From positions 3,331,187 to 3,395,186 of the forward strand of contig NZ_LN831776.1 in NCBI RefSeq assembly GCF_000981585.1: a DNA stretch of 64,000 bases. The letters are read 5' to 3'. The DNA comes from Paenibacillus riograndensis SBR5. GTDB taxonomy: Bacteria; Bacillota; Bacilli; Paenibacillales; Paenibacillaceae. The notes under the pieces were generated by a model, which saw only the letters and a program-made list of their open reading frames with translations, had not been told where the DNA came from and ran no database searches. Of this stretch, positions 1-9,360 are shown in pieces. A program made the translations under genes and the position numbers. Within the stretch, counting starts at the first letter, position 1. Each line of letters opens with the position of its first letter.

Positions 1-223
1 TCGGTCAGGCATCTTGCGCTTGCGGTTTGTTGTTCTGCATGGTTTCGCAGGGGGGATCGTTCTTTTTTTTGCATTTAAGAGGGGCCGGAGGATAGACCGC
101 TAGCTAATTAGTAGACTATATATCGTAAAGGGGGCGGCAATTTAAGAAGTAACCTGGCAAACAAGAGTTTTATGAAAGCGCATACTTTTAAGCGGATCAA
201 ACAATTAGGGGAGGTGGTTGTCC
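1..223. other. 5' spacer upstream of the GH87 gene
   Basis: I see no convincing gene here. A T-run at about 61-70 follows GC-rich sequence and may be the tail of a terminator belonging to a gene left of the window. The last part carries the Shine-Dalgarno of the GH87 gene (AGGGGAGGTGG, 207-217). I could not define a promoter with confidence. Confidence 0.4.
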
Positions 224-3200
224 ATGTTGACAGGAAATACAGCATCTGCCGGAAAAAGGTTGCTCATGTACTGCCTGATCACTGTTTTGTTCGCAGGCCA
301 GCTAGCGCTGTTTCCGGCTGTCAGTTCGGCTGCGGGGAACCTGGCTGCGGGCAAGACGATGACGGCAAGCTCTGTTGGAGATGTTTATGTTGCGTCCAAT
401 GCCAGTGACGGCAATCAGGCGACGTATTGGGAGAGCTCCGGCAACGCTTTTCCGGGGTGGCTCAAAGTAGATCTTGGAGCAAGCAGCAGCGTCAATCAGG
501 TGGTGCTGAAGCTTCCGGCTTCCTGGGAGGCAAGGACCCAAACGCTTTCGATTCAAGGCAGCCCCGACGATTCCTCATACAGCAATCTGGTGTCAGCCGC
601 TAGCTATACATTCAATCCCTCCAGCGGCTCTAATACGGTAACCATCCATTTCACGGCTGCCACCGCCCGGTACATCAAATTGAATTTCTCAGCAAACACA
701 GGCTGGCCGGCCGCCCAGGTGTCTGAATTCGAGGTGTATGGCACCACGGCTTCTCCCAATGGAACTTATGAAGCAGAAGCAGCCTCATTATCCGGCGGAG
801 CCAAAATCAACACCGACCACAGCGGCTATTCCGGTTCGGCTTTTGTTGACGGGTATCTCACACAGGGAGCATCTACTACCTTTACGGTTACCGCCTCTTC
901 AGCAGGCATCTACGATGCTGCGCTAAGATACGCCAATGCTTCGGGCAGCACCAGAACGCTCAGTGTCTACGTCAACGGCACGAAGGTCAAGCAGACCTCA
1001 CTCGCCAGCCTGGCCAACTGGGATACCTGGTCAACCAAAGTAGAAGCACTCAGCTTGCTATCCGGCACCAACACGATTGCTTACAAATATGATTCCACCG
1101 ATTCCGGCAACGTAAATCTGGACAATTTGCTCCTAACTCCGGGAGTCACACCGACACCAACAGCGACTCCCACGGTAGCGCCAACAGCGACTCCTACAGT
1201 AGCGCCAACAGCAACACCAACACCAACACCAACACCAACAACGACTCCTACGGCAACGCCAACAGCTACGCCATCCGCTTCACCGACAGTTGCTCCAAGT
1301 ACAGGCCCGGGGTCTAATCTGGCGATTGGTAAAAGCATCAGCGCATCGTCCTCCATCTATACGTTTGTGCCAACGAATGCCAATGACGGCGATGTCACCA
1401 CTTACTGGGAAGGCACGGGCGGGAGTTATCCCAATACGCTCAGCGTTAATCTGGGCGCCAATGCCAGCGTGACCTCGGTTGTTGTGAAGCTTAACCCGGC
1501 ATCTATCTGGTCCGCACGCACTCAGACGATTGAGGTGCTTGGGCATAACCAGGCCGCCTCAGCATTCACAAGCCTGGTTCCGCCAGCAGTGTATACCTTT
1601 AATCCGGCCAGCGGCAACTCCGTGACCATTCCGGTCACTGCCACCGTGAGTGAGCTTCAGCTGAAAATCACCGCCAATTCCGGTTCAAGCGCCGGGCAGG
1701 TGGCTGAATTCCAGATTATCGGCACACCGGCGGCCAATCCGGATTTGACGGTAACATCGATGTCCTGGTCACCGTCTGCTCCGGTAGAGACGGATGCCAT
1801 TACATTAACCGCTGCTGTCAAAAACACCGGGACTGCCGTCTCCGCAGCGACAAATGTCAGCTTCTACCTGGGCACAGCCCTGGCAGGAACAGCACCTGTC
1901 GGCGCGCTGGCCGCAGGAGCCTCAAGCAATGTGTCACTTAACATCGGGGCCAAGGAGGCGGCTGCTTATGCGCTCAGCGCCAAGGTCGATGAGGGCAACA
2001 CGGTCATTGAGCTGAATGAGGGGAACAACAGCTATACGAATCCTTCGCCGCTTACTGTAAATCCGGTATCCAGCTCGGATCTGATCGCCTCTCCTGTAAG
2101 CTGGACGCCGGGCAACCCGGCCGGCGGCAATACCGTAACCTTCTCGATAGCGGTCAAAAACCAGGGAACCGCCGCTTCAGCCGGCGGGGCGCATAACCTC
2201 ACACTGACCATCACGGATACCGCCACCAATACGGTGGTCAAAACGCTGACAGGTGCTTACAGCGGAACCATTGCCAGCGGTGCGACAACGGCCCCGGTTA
2301 CGCTGGGCACCTGGACAGCAGCGGATGGCAAATACTCAGTGAAGAGTGAAATCGCCACAGATGCCAATGAACTTGCGGTAAAACGGGCCAACAACATCCA
2401 GACCCAGCCGCTGTATATCGGCCGCGGGGCCAATATGCCCTACGACATGTATGAGGCGGAGGACGGAGTAATTGGCGGCGGAGCCGTCAAGCTTGCGCCG
2501 AACCGCAATATCGGCGATCTGGCTGGTGAAGCCTCGGGCAGAAGAGCGGTCACACTGAATTCAACCGGCAGCTATGTGGAATTCACCACCAAGGCCAACA
2601 CGAACACGCTTGTTGCCCGTTTTTCCATTCCGGATTCGCCAAGCGGCGATGGAACCAATGCCACGCTGAACGTATATGTGAATGGAGTGTTTACCAAAGC
2701 TATCAGCTTAACCTCTAAATACGCCTGGCTGTATGGTTCGGAGGCCAGTCCGGACAATTCGCCCGGTTCCGGCCCGCCGCGCCACATCTATGATGAAGCC
2801 AATATGATGTTCGACAGCACAATTCCGAAAGGAAGCACGATCCGGCTGCAAAAGGATGCGGCGAACACCTCGCAATATGCGATAGACTTCATCAGCCTGG
2901 AGCAGGTGGCGCCAATCGTCAACCCGGACCCGGCCAAATACGCTGTTCCAGCCGGATTCACCCATCAGGATGTGCAGAATGCGCTGGATAAAGTCCGCAT
3001 GGATACCACCGGTACTCTTGCAGGTGTATATTTGCCTGCCGGAACCTACCAGACCACAAGCAAGTTCCAGGTGTACGGCAAAGCTGTGAAGGTCATCGGA
3101 GCCGGTCCCTGGTATACCCGGTTTGTGGCTCCAGCCAGCCAGGAGAACACGGATGTGGGCTTCCGGGCAGAAGCTTCGGCGAATGGGTCCACTTTTGCCA

Positions 3201-4105
3201 ACTTTGCGTATTTCGGCAACTATACCTCGCGGATCGACGGTCCTGGTAAGGTATTCGACTTTTCTAATGTTGCGAATATTACGATCGACAATATCTGGAC
3301 CGAACATCAGGTATGCATGTACTGGGGTGCCAATACCGACTACATGGTGATCAAAAACTCGCGTATCCGCAACACCTTCGCCGACGGCATCAACATGACC
3401 AACGGCAGCACGAACAATCTCGTCTCGAACAATGAAGCCCGGGCTACGGGGGATGACAGCTTTGCACTGTTTTCGGCGATTGATTCCGGTGGTTCGGATA
3501 TGAAGGACAACGTGTATGAGAATCTGACCTCGATCCTGACCTGGCGCGCAGCCGGTATAGCAGTCTATGGCGGTTACGCCAACACCTTCCGCAATATTTA
3601 CATTGCCGACACGCTCTGCTATGCCGGGATTACGATCAGTTCGCTCGACTTCGGGTATCCGATGAATGGATTCGGTGCTTCACCGACGACGGACCTCCAG
3701 AATATCTCGATTGAGCGTGCAGGCGGACATTTCTGGAACGGGCAGACTTTTCCGGCCATCTGGGTTTTCTCGGCTTCAAAAATCTTCCAGGGCATCCGGG
3801 TCAGCGATGTGGACATTACAGATCCGACATATCATGGCATCATGTTCCAGACCAACTATTTCGCTTCTGCACCGCAGTTCCCTGTAGCCGATACAATCTT
3901 CACGAATATTACCATTTCCGGCGCGCAAAAGAGCGGAGACGCATTTGACGCCAAATCGGGTGTCGGCATCTGGGCCAACGAATCGGCAGAGCCCGGCCAA
4001 GGTCCGGCAGTAGGCTCAGTAGTCTTCAACAATCTGAAGATTACGAACACGGTCACACCGGTAAAAAATACTACATCCACCTTCAAGATCACCGTTAATC
4101 CTTAA
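224..4105 (+). CDS. Secreted GH87 alpha-1,3-glucanase (mutanase), multidomain
   Basis: Predicted to hydrolyse alpha-1,3-glucan (mutan, fungal cell-wall glucan) outside the cell. A signal peptide (about 1-36, ending VSSA-AG) is followed by a discoidin/F5-8C-like domain (about 39-173), a CBM6-like domain (180-305), a Thr/Pro/Ala-rich linker (308-360), a second discoidin domain (364-504), two CARDB-like Ig modules (505-736) and a C-terminal parallel beta-helix catalytic region (740-1293). This order matches the discoidin-CBM6-TP-discoidin-catalytic layout known for Paenibacillus GH87 enzymes. Three Asp in FADGIN (D1054) and GDDS (D1077, D1078) have the 23/24-residue spacing of the catalytic Asp triad described in that family. 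I chose ATG 224 over an in-frame TTG at 218 because the ribosome site is then 6-8 nt away. Single gene with its own terminator. The family assignment comes from architecture and motif, so other beta-helix glucanases remain possible. Confidence 0.85.
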   Translation: MLTGNTASAGKRLLMYCLITVLFAGQLALFPAVSSAAGNLAAGKTMTASSVGDVYVASNASDGNQATYWESSGNAFPGWLKVDLGASSSVNQVVLKLPASWEARTQTLSIQGSPDDSSYSNLVSAASYTFNPSSGSNTVTIHFTAATARYIKLNFSANTGWPAAQVSEFEVYGTTASPNGTYEAEAASLSGGAKINTDHSGYSGSAFVDGYLTQGASTTFTVTASSAGIYDAALRYANASGSTRTLSVYVNGTKVKQTSLASLANWDTWSTKVEALSLLSGTNTIAYKYDSTDSGNVNLDNLLLTPGVTPTPTATPTVAPTATPTVAPTATPTPTPTPTTTPTATPTATPSASPTVAPSTGPGSNLAIGKSISASSSIYTFVPTNANDGDVTTYWEGTGGSYPNTLSVNLGANASVTSVVVKLNPASIWSARTQTIEVLGHNQAASAFTSLVPPAVYTFNPASGNSVTIPVTATVSELQLKITANSGSSAGQVAEFQIIGTPAANPDLTVTSMSWSPSAPVETDAITLTAAVKNTGTAVSAATNVSFYLGTALAGTAPVGALAAGASSNVSLNIGAKEAAAYALSAKVDEGNTVIELNEGNNSYTNPSPLTVNPVSSSDLIASPVSWTPGNPAGGNTVTFSIAVKNQGTAASAGGAHNLTLTITDTATNTVVKTLTGAYSGTIASGATTAPVTLGTWTAADGKYSVKSEIATDANELAVKRANNIQTQPLYIGRGANMPYDMYEAEDGVIGGGAVKLAPNRNIGDLAGEASGRRAVTLNSTGSYVEFTTKANTNTLVARFSIPDSPSGDGTNATLNVYVNGVFTKAISLTSKYAWLYGSEASPDNSPGSGPPRHIYDEANMMFDSTIPKGSTIRLQKDAANTSQYAIDFISLEQVAPIVNPDPAKYAVPAGFTHQDVQNALDKVRMDTTGTLAGVYLPAGTYQTTSKFQVYGKAVKVIGAGPWYTRFVAPASQENTDVGFRAEASANGSTFANFAYFGNYTSRIDGPGKVFDFSNVANITIDNIWTEHQVCMYWGANTDYMVIKNSRIRNTFADGINMTNGSTNNLVSNNEARATGDDSFALFSAIDSGGSDMKDNVYENLTSILTWRAAGIAVYGGYANTFRNIYIADTLCYAGITISSLDFGYPMNGFGASPTTDLQNISIERAGGHFWNGQTFPAIWVFSASKIFQGIRVSDVDITDPTYHGIMFQTNYFASAPQFPVADTIFTNITISGAQKSGDAFDAKSGVGIWANESAEPGQGPAVGSVVFNNLKITNTVTPVKNTTSTFKITVNP

Positions 4106-4169
4106 GCAGGGGTTAGCCAATAAGGACGAATAGCAGAGCCTCTTCTCAGGCTCTGATGGACAGTCTGAG

Positions 4170-4201
4170 CCGTCTCTTCTTTATAAAGAGGCGGTTTTTT
4201 T
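4170..4201 (+). terminator. Rho-independent terminator after GH87 gene
   Basis: The stem CCGTCTCTT / AAGAGGCGG (one G-U pair) is followed by seven T. It lies 65 bp after the GH87 stop and points the same way. Confidence 0.8.
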
Positions 4202-4246
4202 GCTGGTTACTTGGACTGCTCCGCAATACGGCTGAATGTGGATCAG

Positions 4247-4276
4247 TCGACAAGAGCCGCCTCACAGCGCTACAAT
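4247..4276 (+). promoter_or_regulatory. Candidate sigma-A promoter for cysteine synthase
   Basis: TCGACA and TACAAT are separated by 18 bp, about 40 bp upstream of the cysteine synthase start. The -35 deviates by one base from TTGACA. I see no S-box or T-box leader between it and the gene. Confidence 0.4.
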
Positions 4277-4314
4277 GGGGGGATAGACAGCAGAAGAAAT
4301 GAGGAGGCTCACCC

Positions 4315-5235
4315 ATGTCATCTCTTGTAGTCAGCAATATCACGGAACTGATCGGCAATACGCCTGTGGTCCGCTTGAACCGGCTAGCCGGACCACAGGC
4401 TGCCGAACTGTACGTGAAGCTGGAAATGTTCAACCCCAGCGGCAGCGTCAAGGACCGGGCGGCATACAATTTGATACGCCAGGCAGAGCTTGACGGAGTC
4501 TTGAAGCCTGGCGGAACTATCATCGAGCCGACAAGCGGCAATACCGGCATCGGGCTGGCGATGAATGCGGCGGCCAAAGGCTACAAAGCCATTCTGGTTA
4601 TGCCTGACAATATGACGAAGGAACGGATCAATATTCTAAAAGCATACGGAGCAGAGGTAGTGCTGACTCCGGCCGCAGAGCGGATGCCGGGAGCGATCGC
4701 CAAGGCGCTGGAGCTGGGAAACGAGATCGCAGGCAGCTTCATTCCCCAGCAGTTCGAGAACCAAGCCAATCCCGATATTCACCGGATTACAACAGCACCG
4801 GAAATCCTGGCGCAAATGGATGGCAGGCTGGATGTATTCGTAGCTGCTTCGGGGACTGGCGGTACCATAACAGGTACCGGTGAAGCACTCCGCCAGCAGC
4901 TGCCGGAGATCCGTATTGTTGTGGTGGAGCCGCAAGGCTCACCGGTACTCTCCGGCGGCCAGCCCGGACCGCATAAGCTGGTTGGGACCAGCCCGGGTTT
5001 TGTGCCGGCCATATTGAATACGGGCATCTACGATGAAATTGTCCAGGTTTCCGATGAGGATGCGCTGGAGATGGTCAGAACCCTGGCCAGTACGGAGGGA
5101 ATCCTGATCGGACCTTCCGGCGGAGCGGCGGTATGGACGGCGCTTCAGGAAGCACGGCGGCTGGGGAGCGGCAAGCGGGTGCTGTGCATCGCTCCCGATA
5201 CAGGCGAACGTTACCTGAGTATGGGGATATTTTAA
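4315..5235 (+). CDS. cysK: Cysteine synthase (O-acetylserine sulfhydrylase)
   Basis: A PLP fold-type II enzyme making L-cysteine from O-acetylserine and sulfide in the cytoplasm. The PLP lysine lies in SGSVKDRAAYN (K46), the substrate loop is TSGNTG (73-78) and the glycine-rich phosphate-binding loop is GTGGTITGTGE. At 306 residues it is full length for CysK/CysM. ATG 4315 follows GAGGAGG at 10 nt. It is monocistronic, or weakly linked to the lipoprotein gene 34 bp downstream. Sequence alone does not separate CysK from CysM-like paralogues, so the enzyme class is firm and the symbol less so. Confidence 0.9.
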   Translation: MSSLVVSNITELIGNTPVVRLNRLAGPQAAELYVKLEMFNPSGSVKDRAAYNLIRQAELDGVLKPGGTIIEPTSGNTGIGLAMNAAAKGYKAILVMPDNMTKERINILKAYGAEVVLTPAAERMPGAIAKALELGNEIAGSFIPQQFENQANPDIHRITTAPEILAQMDGRLDVFVAASGTGGTITGTGEALRQQLPEIRIVVVEPQGSPVLSGGQPGPHKLVGTSPGFVPAILNTGIYDEIVQVSDEDALEMVRTLASTEGILIGPSGGAAVWTALQEARRLGSGKRVLCIAPDTGERYLSMGIF

Positions 5236-5269
5236 TGATAGACAGACTTCCTGTCCGGGAGGGAATGGT

Positions 5270-6289
5270 ATGCTGAAGCTGTTCCGAATGGCTGCCGTTG
5301 TCCTTCTGCTGGTTGCAGCCGGATGCAGTACACAAGAAGGCTCTACCAATGGGGGACATCCCGGCACCTCGCCAGCGGCCGCCGGGCAGACGCCACAGGT
5401 AACGCCGTTGTCTCCGGCGGCAACACACCGGCCGGAAGCGGCCCATGAAGCGACGCCGGGGACTTCAGGCGGTAATTCATCCGCTCCGGCGAATACTGCC
5501 GTACCGGCTGCCAGCCTCGATCCGGCGAAGCTGTCTTCCAGCTTTGGATTTGCCGACAGTTCAGGCAAGCGCATTCTTGCCGCATCGGACGATGACAACC
5601 GGCTGGATCAGATCAAATCGCTGAATACAGCTGTTGGCAACAATGGCCAGGTTCTCAGTGTGGCATTGGAGAAATGGCAGCCCGGCAGCGCTGACAGCAA
5701 CGGCAGGGATATGGCGAATAATTTTGCGAATCTGTCCGGGTATGTTTTTACTGTGGAGGACGGGAAGGCAGCAGCTGATGAGACTTACTACTTAGCCAAT
5801 TCTGCAGAGCTGGACCGCGGATCGCTGCTTGCAGTTAAGCCGTCAGCAGACAATGCGCAGCAGCTTGATGCAGATGATCCGGTGCGGAAGCAAATTCTTG
5901 CGCTTAAGAAGCGCGGCATTCAATCCATCTGGAAGCTCGCAGATCTGTCTGATGTGCCGGAAGACCTGCACCTGTATGTTGTCCAATTCGTGAGACAGAA
6001 CACAGATATGCTGTTCAGCCTGGTTCTCCAGAAGGGTCCGGAGCTAAGCTTCATGGACTATCCGGCTGTGACCCGGGACGATGAATTTTCAGTCTGGCGT
6101 GTTGATGACGGCGGCGAAATTACTCCCGGGATGTTCTCGCTGCTTTTTGCGGCAAGGACAGCAAACGGCGTGGCGCTTGGCGTGAATTGGTGGGGAGCGG
6201 AGGGTGTGAATTCTTTTTTTCTTCTCCAGCAAGACGCAGGGTTCAAAGATACGGGAATCGAATACGGCCGGTATACTTCACCTTTGTAG
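5270..6289 (+). CDS. Putative lipoprotein of unknown function
   Basis: A type II signal peptide ends in the lipobox LVAAGC (Cys19), so the 339-residue protein is probably anchored on the outer face of the membrane. A low-complexity Ala/Thr/Pro/Gly linker (about 20-85) leads to a globular region with no motif I recognise. It begins 34 bp after cysK, with an AGGGAATGGT-type ribosome site. No clear terminator follows. It could be a substrate-binding or stress protein, but nothing in the sequence supports either choice. Confidence 0.7.
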   Translation: MLKLFRMAAVVLLLVAAGCSTQEGSTNGGHPGTSPAAAGQTPQVTPLSPAATHRPEAAHEATPGTSGGNSSAPANTAVPAASLDPAKLSSSFGFADSSGKRILAASDDDNRLDQIKSLNTAVGNNGQVLSVALEKWQPGSADSNGRDMANNFANLSGYVFTVEDGKAAADETYYLANSAELDRGSLLAVKPSADNAQQLDADDPVRKQILALKKRGIQSIWKLADLSDVPEDLHLYVVQFVRQNTDMLFSLVLQKGPELSFMDYPAVTRDDEFSVWRVDDGGEITPGMFSLLFAARTANGVALGVNWWGAEGVNSFFLLQQDAGFKDTGIEYGRYTSPL

Positions 6290-6536
6290 GCTGGCGGGAA
6301 GAACCGGTATAGGGAGGAAATGTATAAGAATTGAACGGATGGGGTGCGAGCCGCATCTGTTTTTGTGCCAGAGGGCAAGCTGAACCGGAATAGCCAATAG
6401 CTTACAGCTCACAGCTCGCAATAAATTTTAAATACTTATTTTTGTAACATTTAAAGTCTCCGTATAGCCCGAAAGAGTCATGTCAGGTTGACGGGAGAAT
6501 GCTAATGTTAGGTTTAAGTTTTGGGAGGGGACAGCA

Positions 6537-7379
6537 ACGTATACAAGAATTAAACTGCTTATTCTGCTGCTGCCCACTGTCATGGTCGGCATTTGGGAAA
6601 TTGTGCGCCATCAGTTCCTGATGCCGTATCTCTCCATGGATATGGGCAATTACTTAACCCCTGTGCTTGTATTCTTATTCAGCATAGTGCTGCTGGTGCC
6701 GCTGTTCTCCCTTATGGAGAAAAATTCCAGAGAACTGGAGCAGGAACGCTTGCTGAAGACGGCGATGGAGGCGCGGGAGGCGCTGGCGAAAGAGCTTCAT
6801 GACGGAATCGCGCAATCTTTATTTTTGCTGTCTGTACGGATTGACCGCCTGGAGCAGAAGCATGAGCGGGGAGAAATGGATGCAGAAACGATCGGCCAGC
6901 TCAAAAAAAACGTGCATGAAACCAACCGCTATGTCCGTCAGGCCATATCCAATCTGAAGGTTCCGGTTGCAGGTGCACAGACGTCTCTGCTGGCGCAGTC
7001 CGTCCAGGAGCAGTTGACGCAGATTGCCCGTGAGGTCACAGTTGAGGTGGCCATGGACTGGAGCCTGCGGGACGAAAACCTCAGTCCTGCAGAACAGGCC
7101 GAGCTGCTCTCCTGTATACGTGAGGCAATGATAAATGTCCGCAAGCATACCCGGGCGGGCAGGGTTGCGATATCCGGCCGCGAAGACGGGCAGGGCTGGC
7201 GTGTAGCCATTTCTGATGACGGGGCCGGCATCCGGCATGAGGACCCTTTTGCCGTAAGCGGCAGCTATGGGTTGCAGATTATGAAGGAGCGTGCGGAAGG
7301 AATGGGCTGGACACTTGCGCTGAAATCCGGGGATTACGGGACCATCGTAGAAATTGCCAAAAAGGGGGCTTCCGCATGA
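6537..7379 (+). CDS. NarL/DegS-type sensor histidine kinase, apparently with an ACG start
   Basis: Sensor of a two-component pair. Two N-terminal membrane segments bracket a short loop, then come a HisKA_3 helix with the phospho-acceptor in KELHDGIAQS (H88 from the ACG) and an HATPase domain with DDGAGI and GSYGLQIMKERAEGMG. The reading frame is open from 6492, but the first ATG is at 6582. That ATG lacks a ribosome site and would cut into the first membrane helix. GGGAGGGG at 6523-6530 sits 6 nt before ACG 6537, which restores a complete helix (YTRIKLLILLLPTV). Between 6492 and 6582 no ATG, GTG or TTG lies in frame. The stop overlaps the regulator start (ATGA). The conservative alternative is ATG 6582. 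Confidence 0.8.
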   Translation, partial: TYTRIKLLILLLPTVMVGIWEIVRHQFLMPYLSMDMGNYLTPVLVFLFSIVLLVPLFSLMEKNSRELEQERLLKTAMEAREALAKELHDGIAQSLFLLSVRIDRLEQKHERGEMDAETIGQLKKNVHETNRYVRQAISNLKVPVAGAQTSLLAQSVQEQLTQIAREVTVEVAMDWSLRDENLSPAEQAELLSCIREAMINVRKHTRAGRVAISGREDGQGWRVAISDDGAGIRHEDPFAVSGSYGLQIMKERAEGMGWTLALKSGDYGTIVEIAKKGASA

Positions 7380-8041
7380 ACCGCTGCCGGGTGCTTGTTG
7401 TAGATGATCATGCCCATGCCCGTGAGGCGATGTGTGAGATTTTGGCTATGGATGAACGATTTGAGGTCATCGGTGCAGTGGGAAGCGGAGCCGAAGCCAT
7501 CGAACGGACCGGATTATGGATGCCGGATTTGATCCTGATCGACATTCAAATGCCGGAGATGGATGGTCTGGAGACTACGCGCCGGATCAAATTGGAATTT
7601 CCTTATGTCAAAATCGTGATTGTAACCGTTTCTGACGAAATCTCCTATTTATTCGAGGCGCTGAAGCAGGGGGCACAGGGCTATCTGCTGAAAAACCTGG
7701 CTCCATCCACCTGGATTGAATACCTGCTGGCGATTGTCAGTGAGGAGGTTCCGCTGAGCCGGGAGCTGGCTTTTCAGATCCTGAAGGAATTTGCTGTCGC
7801 CTCTGTCAAGGAAGAGCGGGAAGCATTAACGGCACGGGAGAAGGAGATACTGGGATGTGTGTCCTCGGGCTCCACCAATAAGGAAATCGCGGCAACGCTC
7901 GGCATCTCGGAGCATACCGTCAAAAACCATCTCAAAAATATCCTCCAGAAGCTGCAGCTCCAGAACCGCACACAGCTTACGAGATATGCTATGGAGCAGG
8001 GGCTTGCGTCGCGGGAGCGGGATTTTCCCAAAAAACCATAG
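7376..8041 (+). CDS. NarL/FixJ-family response regulator
   Basis: Partner of the preceding kinase, overlapping its stop by 4 bp. The N-terminal receiver domain has acidic residues VDDH, the phospho-acceptor in LILIDIQMPEMDG (D56), the switch Thr in VTVSDE and the Lys in GYLLKN. The C-terminal LuxR-type helix-turn-helix (about 150-215) contains LTAREKEILGCVSSG and SEHTVKNHLKNIL. It is 221 residues, normal for the family. The targets are unknown. The YcnI-like gene 52 bp downstream is the obvious candidate, or is simply co-transcribed. Confidence 0.93.
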   Translation: MNRCRVLVVDDHAHAREAMCEILAMDERFEVIGAVGSGAEAIERTGLWMPDLILIDIQMPEMDGLETTRRIKLEFPYVKIVIVTVSDEISYLFEALKQGAQGYLLKNLAPSTWIEYLLAIVSEEVPLSRELAFQILKEFAVASVKEEREALTAREKEILGCVSSGSTNKEIAATLGISEHTVKNHLKNILQKLQLQNRTQLTRYAMEQGLASRERDFPKKP

Positions 8042-8093
8042 ACCTCCGTACCGGAGAAAGAATCAGAAAGTCCATGAAAAGGGGGACATTAAT

Positions 8094-8765
8094 ATGAACA
8101 GACTGTTTCGTAAAATAGCGGTACTGGCTGCGCCATCGGCGGCAGCCTTGATGCTGTCCGCAGCGGCAGCTAGTGCGCATGTGACCGTCGCTCCGGCTCA
8201 ATCTGCCACCGGTGCATGGGAGACGTATACTCTAAAAGTGCCTTCCGAAAAAGACGTTGCTACTGTACAGATCGATCTGCGTGTTCCCGCAGGAGCGGAA
8301 TTCAAGCAATACGAGGTTGTACCGGGCTGGGATGTGAAGATTGACGGCAACAAAATCAGCTGGGTGTCCACCGGAGCAGGAATCCAGGCCGGGCAGTTTC
8401 AGCGTTTTTACTTCACGGCCAAGAACCCCGACACCAAGGGCGATATTGCCTGGGACGCCTATCAGCATTATGCTGACGGCAGCCTGGTGCAGTGGTCCGG
8501 AGAGGAAGGCTCGGAAACCCCCCATTCCGTCACCGAGATTGTACAGGCATCAGCCGGCGGCGGCAGTCATTCCGGCATGGCGATGGATGATCACGGTGCA
8601 ATGAACGTGGGTGACAAGGATTCCATGAGCATGGACGAGCACAATGCGATTATGGAGGAACAGGATAAAGCATCCGGCACATCCCCTATGATCTACATTG
8701 CACTTGGCATTTCCTTGCTGTCTTTTCTGCTGGCGGCGATTGCGCTGCTGCGAAAACGGACATAA
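8094..8765 (+). CDS. ycnI: YcnI-like DUF1775 copper-binding membrane protein
   Basis: A signal peptide (1-28) ends ...AAAASA, so the mature protein would begin with His29 (HVTVAP). Members of this family bind copper through an N-terminal monohistidine brace, and the Trp/Glu-rich DUF1775 core (about 29-165) fits. A His/Met-rich stretch (about 172-202; HSGMAMDDHG, MSMDEHN) could add copper ligands and precedes a C-terminal membrane helix and KRT tail. I chose ATG 8094 (GGGGGACATTAAT ribosome site) because the longer open frame runs back into the response regulator. Located after a two-component system, it suggests envelope copper handling. That link to the signal is inference. Confidence 0.88.
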   Translation: MNRLFRKIAVLAAPSAAALMLSAAAASAHVTVAPAQSATGAWETYTLKVPSEKDVATVQIDLRVPAGAEFKQYEVVPGWDVKIDGNKISWVSTGAGIQAGQFQRFYFTAKNPDTKGDIAWDAYQHYADGSLVQWSGEEGSETPHSVTEIVQASAGGGSHSGMAMDDHGAMNVGDKDSMSMDEHNAIMEEQDKASGTSPMIYIALGISLLSFLLAAIALLRKRT

Positions 8766-8857
8766 AGCAGCTATTTAATTAGGAATCTGAGGCAAGAACG
8801 CCAATCCAGCTGCCAAGGTGATGCAGCTCTTTTTCAAATTAGGTTTGAAGCCGCATT

Positions 8858-9172
8858 CTATCCTGAAATAACGATGTCCGATTCGTAGGAAATGGTTATG
8901 GAAGCCTCGAATTTGGCGAAACCCAATTGAGGGCCTTCTCCGAAATTTCATCGGCTGAAGTGCCGCGAATGAGCGGCATGGATGTCTGTTGCAGTTTGTG
9001 CAGCAGATGACCCATCATTCGGCCGAGAAGTTCATTCTATTGCACTCTGTGCATTAGAATTTCCTGAAAAGCTGTTTTTGGACTCCAAAACCGGAAATCG
9101 GCTGCACAAAATACAGCAGAATGCGATTTTACACATGATAATAAAGTATTCTGTTGCACGAAGTACAGTCAT
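8858..9172 (+). repeat. Dispersed intergenic repeat, copy 1 (150-bp core plus TTGCA units)
   Basis: Positions 8858-9007 match 20581-20730 almost base for base, including TCCTGAAATAACGATGTCCG and GAGGGCCTTCTCCGAAATTT. The flanking sequence (about 9101-9172) resembles 20717-20784. Within both copies the semi-palindromic unit TTGCA-N5/6-TGCAGCAGA recurs. No open reading frame is conserved between copies. Confidence 0.85.
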
Positions 9173-9360
9173 GCAAAAAAACTAACTGATTCACAATGAA
9201 GACTACAGATTTTAAGTTCAATCTATATATAGAATGGATCGGGGCAGACTTCTGCATGTTTAAGCGAGTTGAAACCTCATGCGATTTTTCTTCAAAATAA
9301 ATACTGCTAACCTGCGATTTTTTTGTCATCGGACTGAATGTGCCCCTGCTTACTTGCTTA

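Noticed and set aside
1141..1300. ACACCAACAGC-type repeats resembling a tandem array or CRISPR.
   Set aside because: It encodes the in-frame Thr/Pro linker of the GH87 protein; units are codon-level repeats.
2708..3307. 199-codon minus-strand frame inside the GH87 gene.
   Set aside because: Shadow frame; the GH87 catalytic residues are encoded on the plus strand here.
7857..8093. N-terminal extension of the YcnI-like protein into the response regulator gene.
   Set aside because: The extension lies in a second frame of the regulator; ATG 8094 has a ribosome site and a proper signal peptide.
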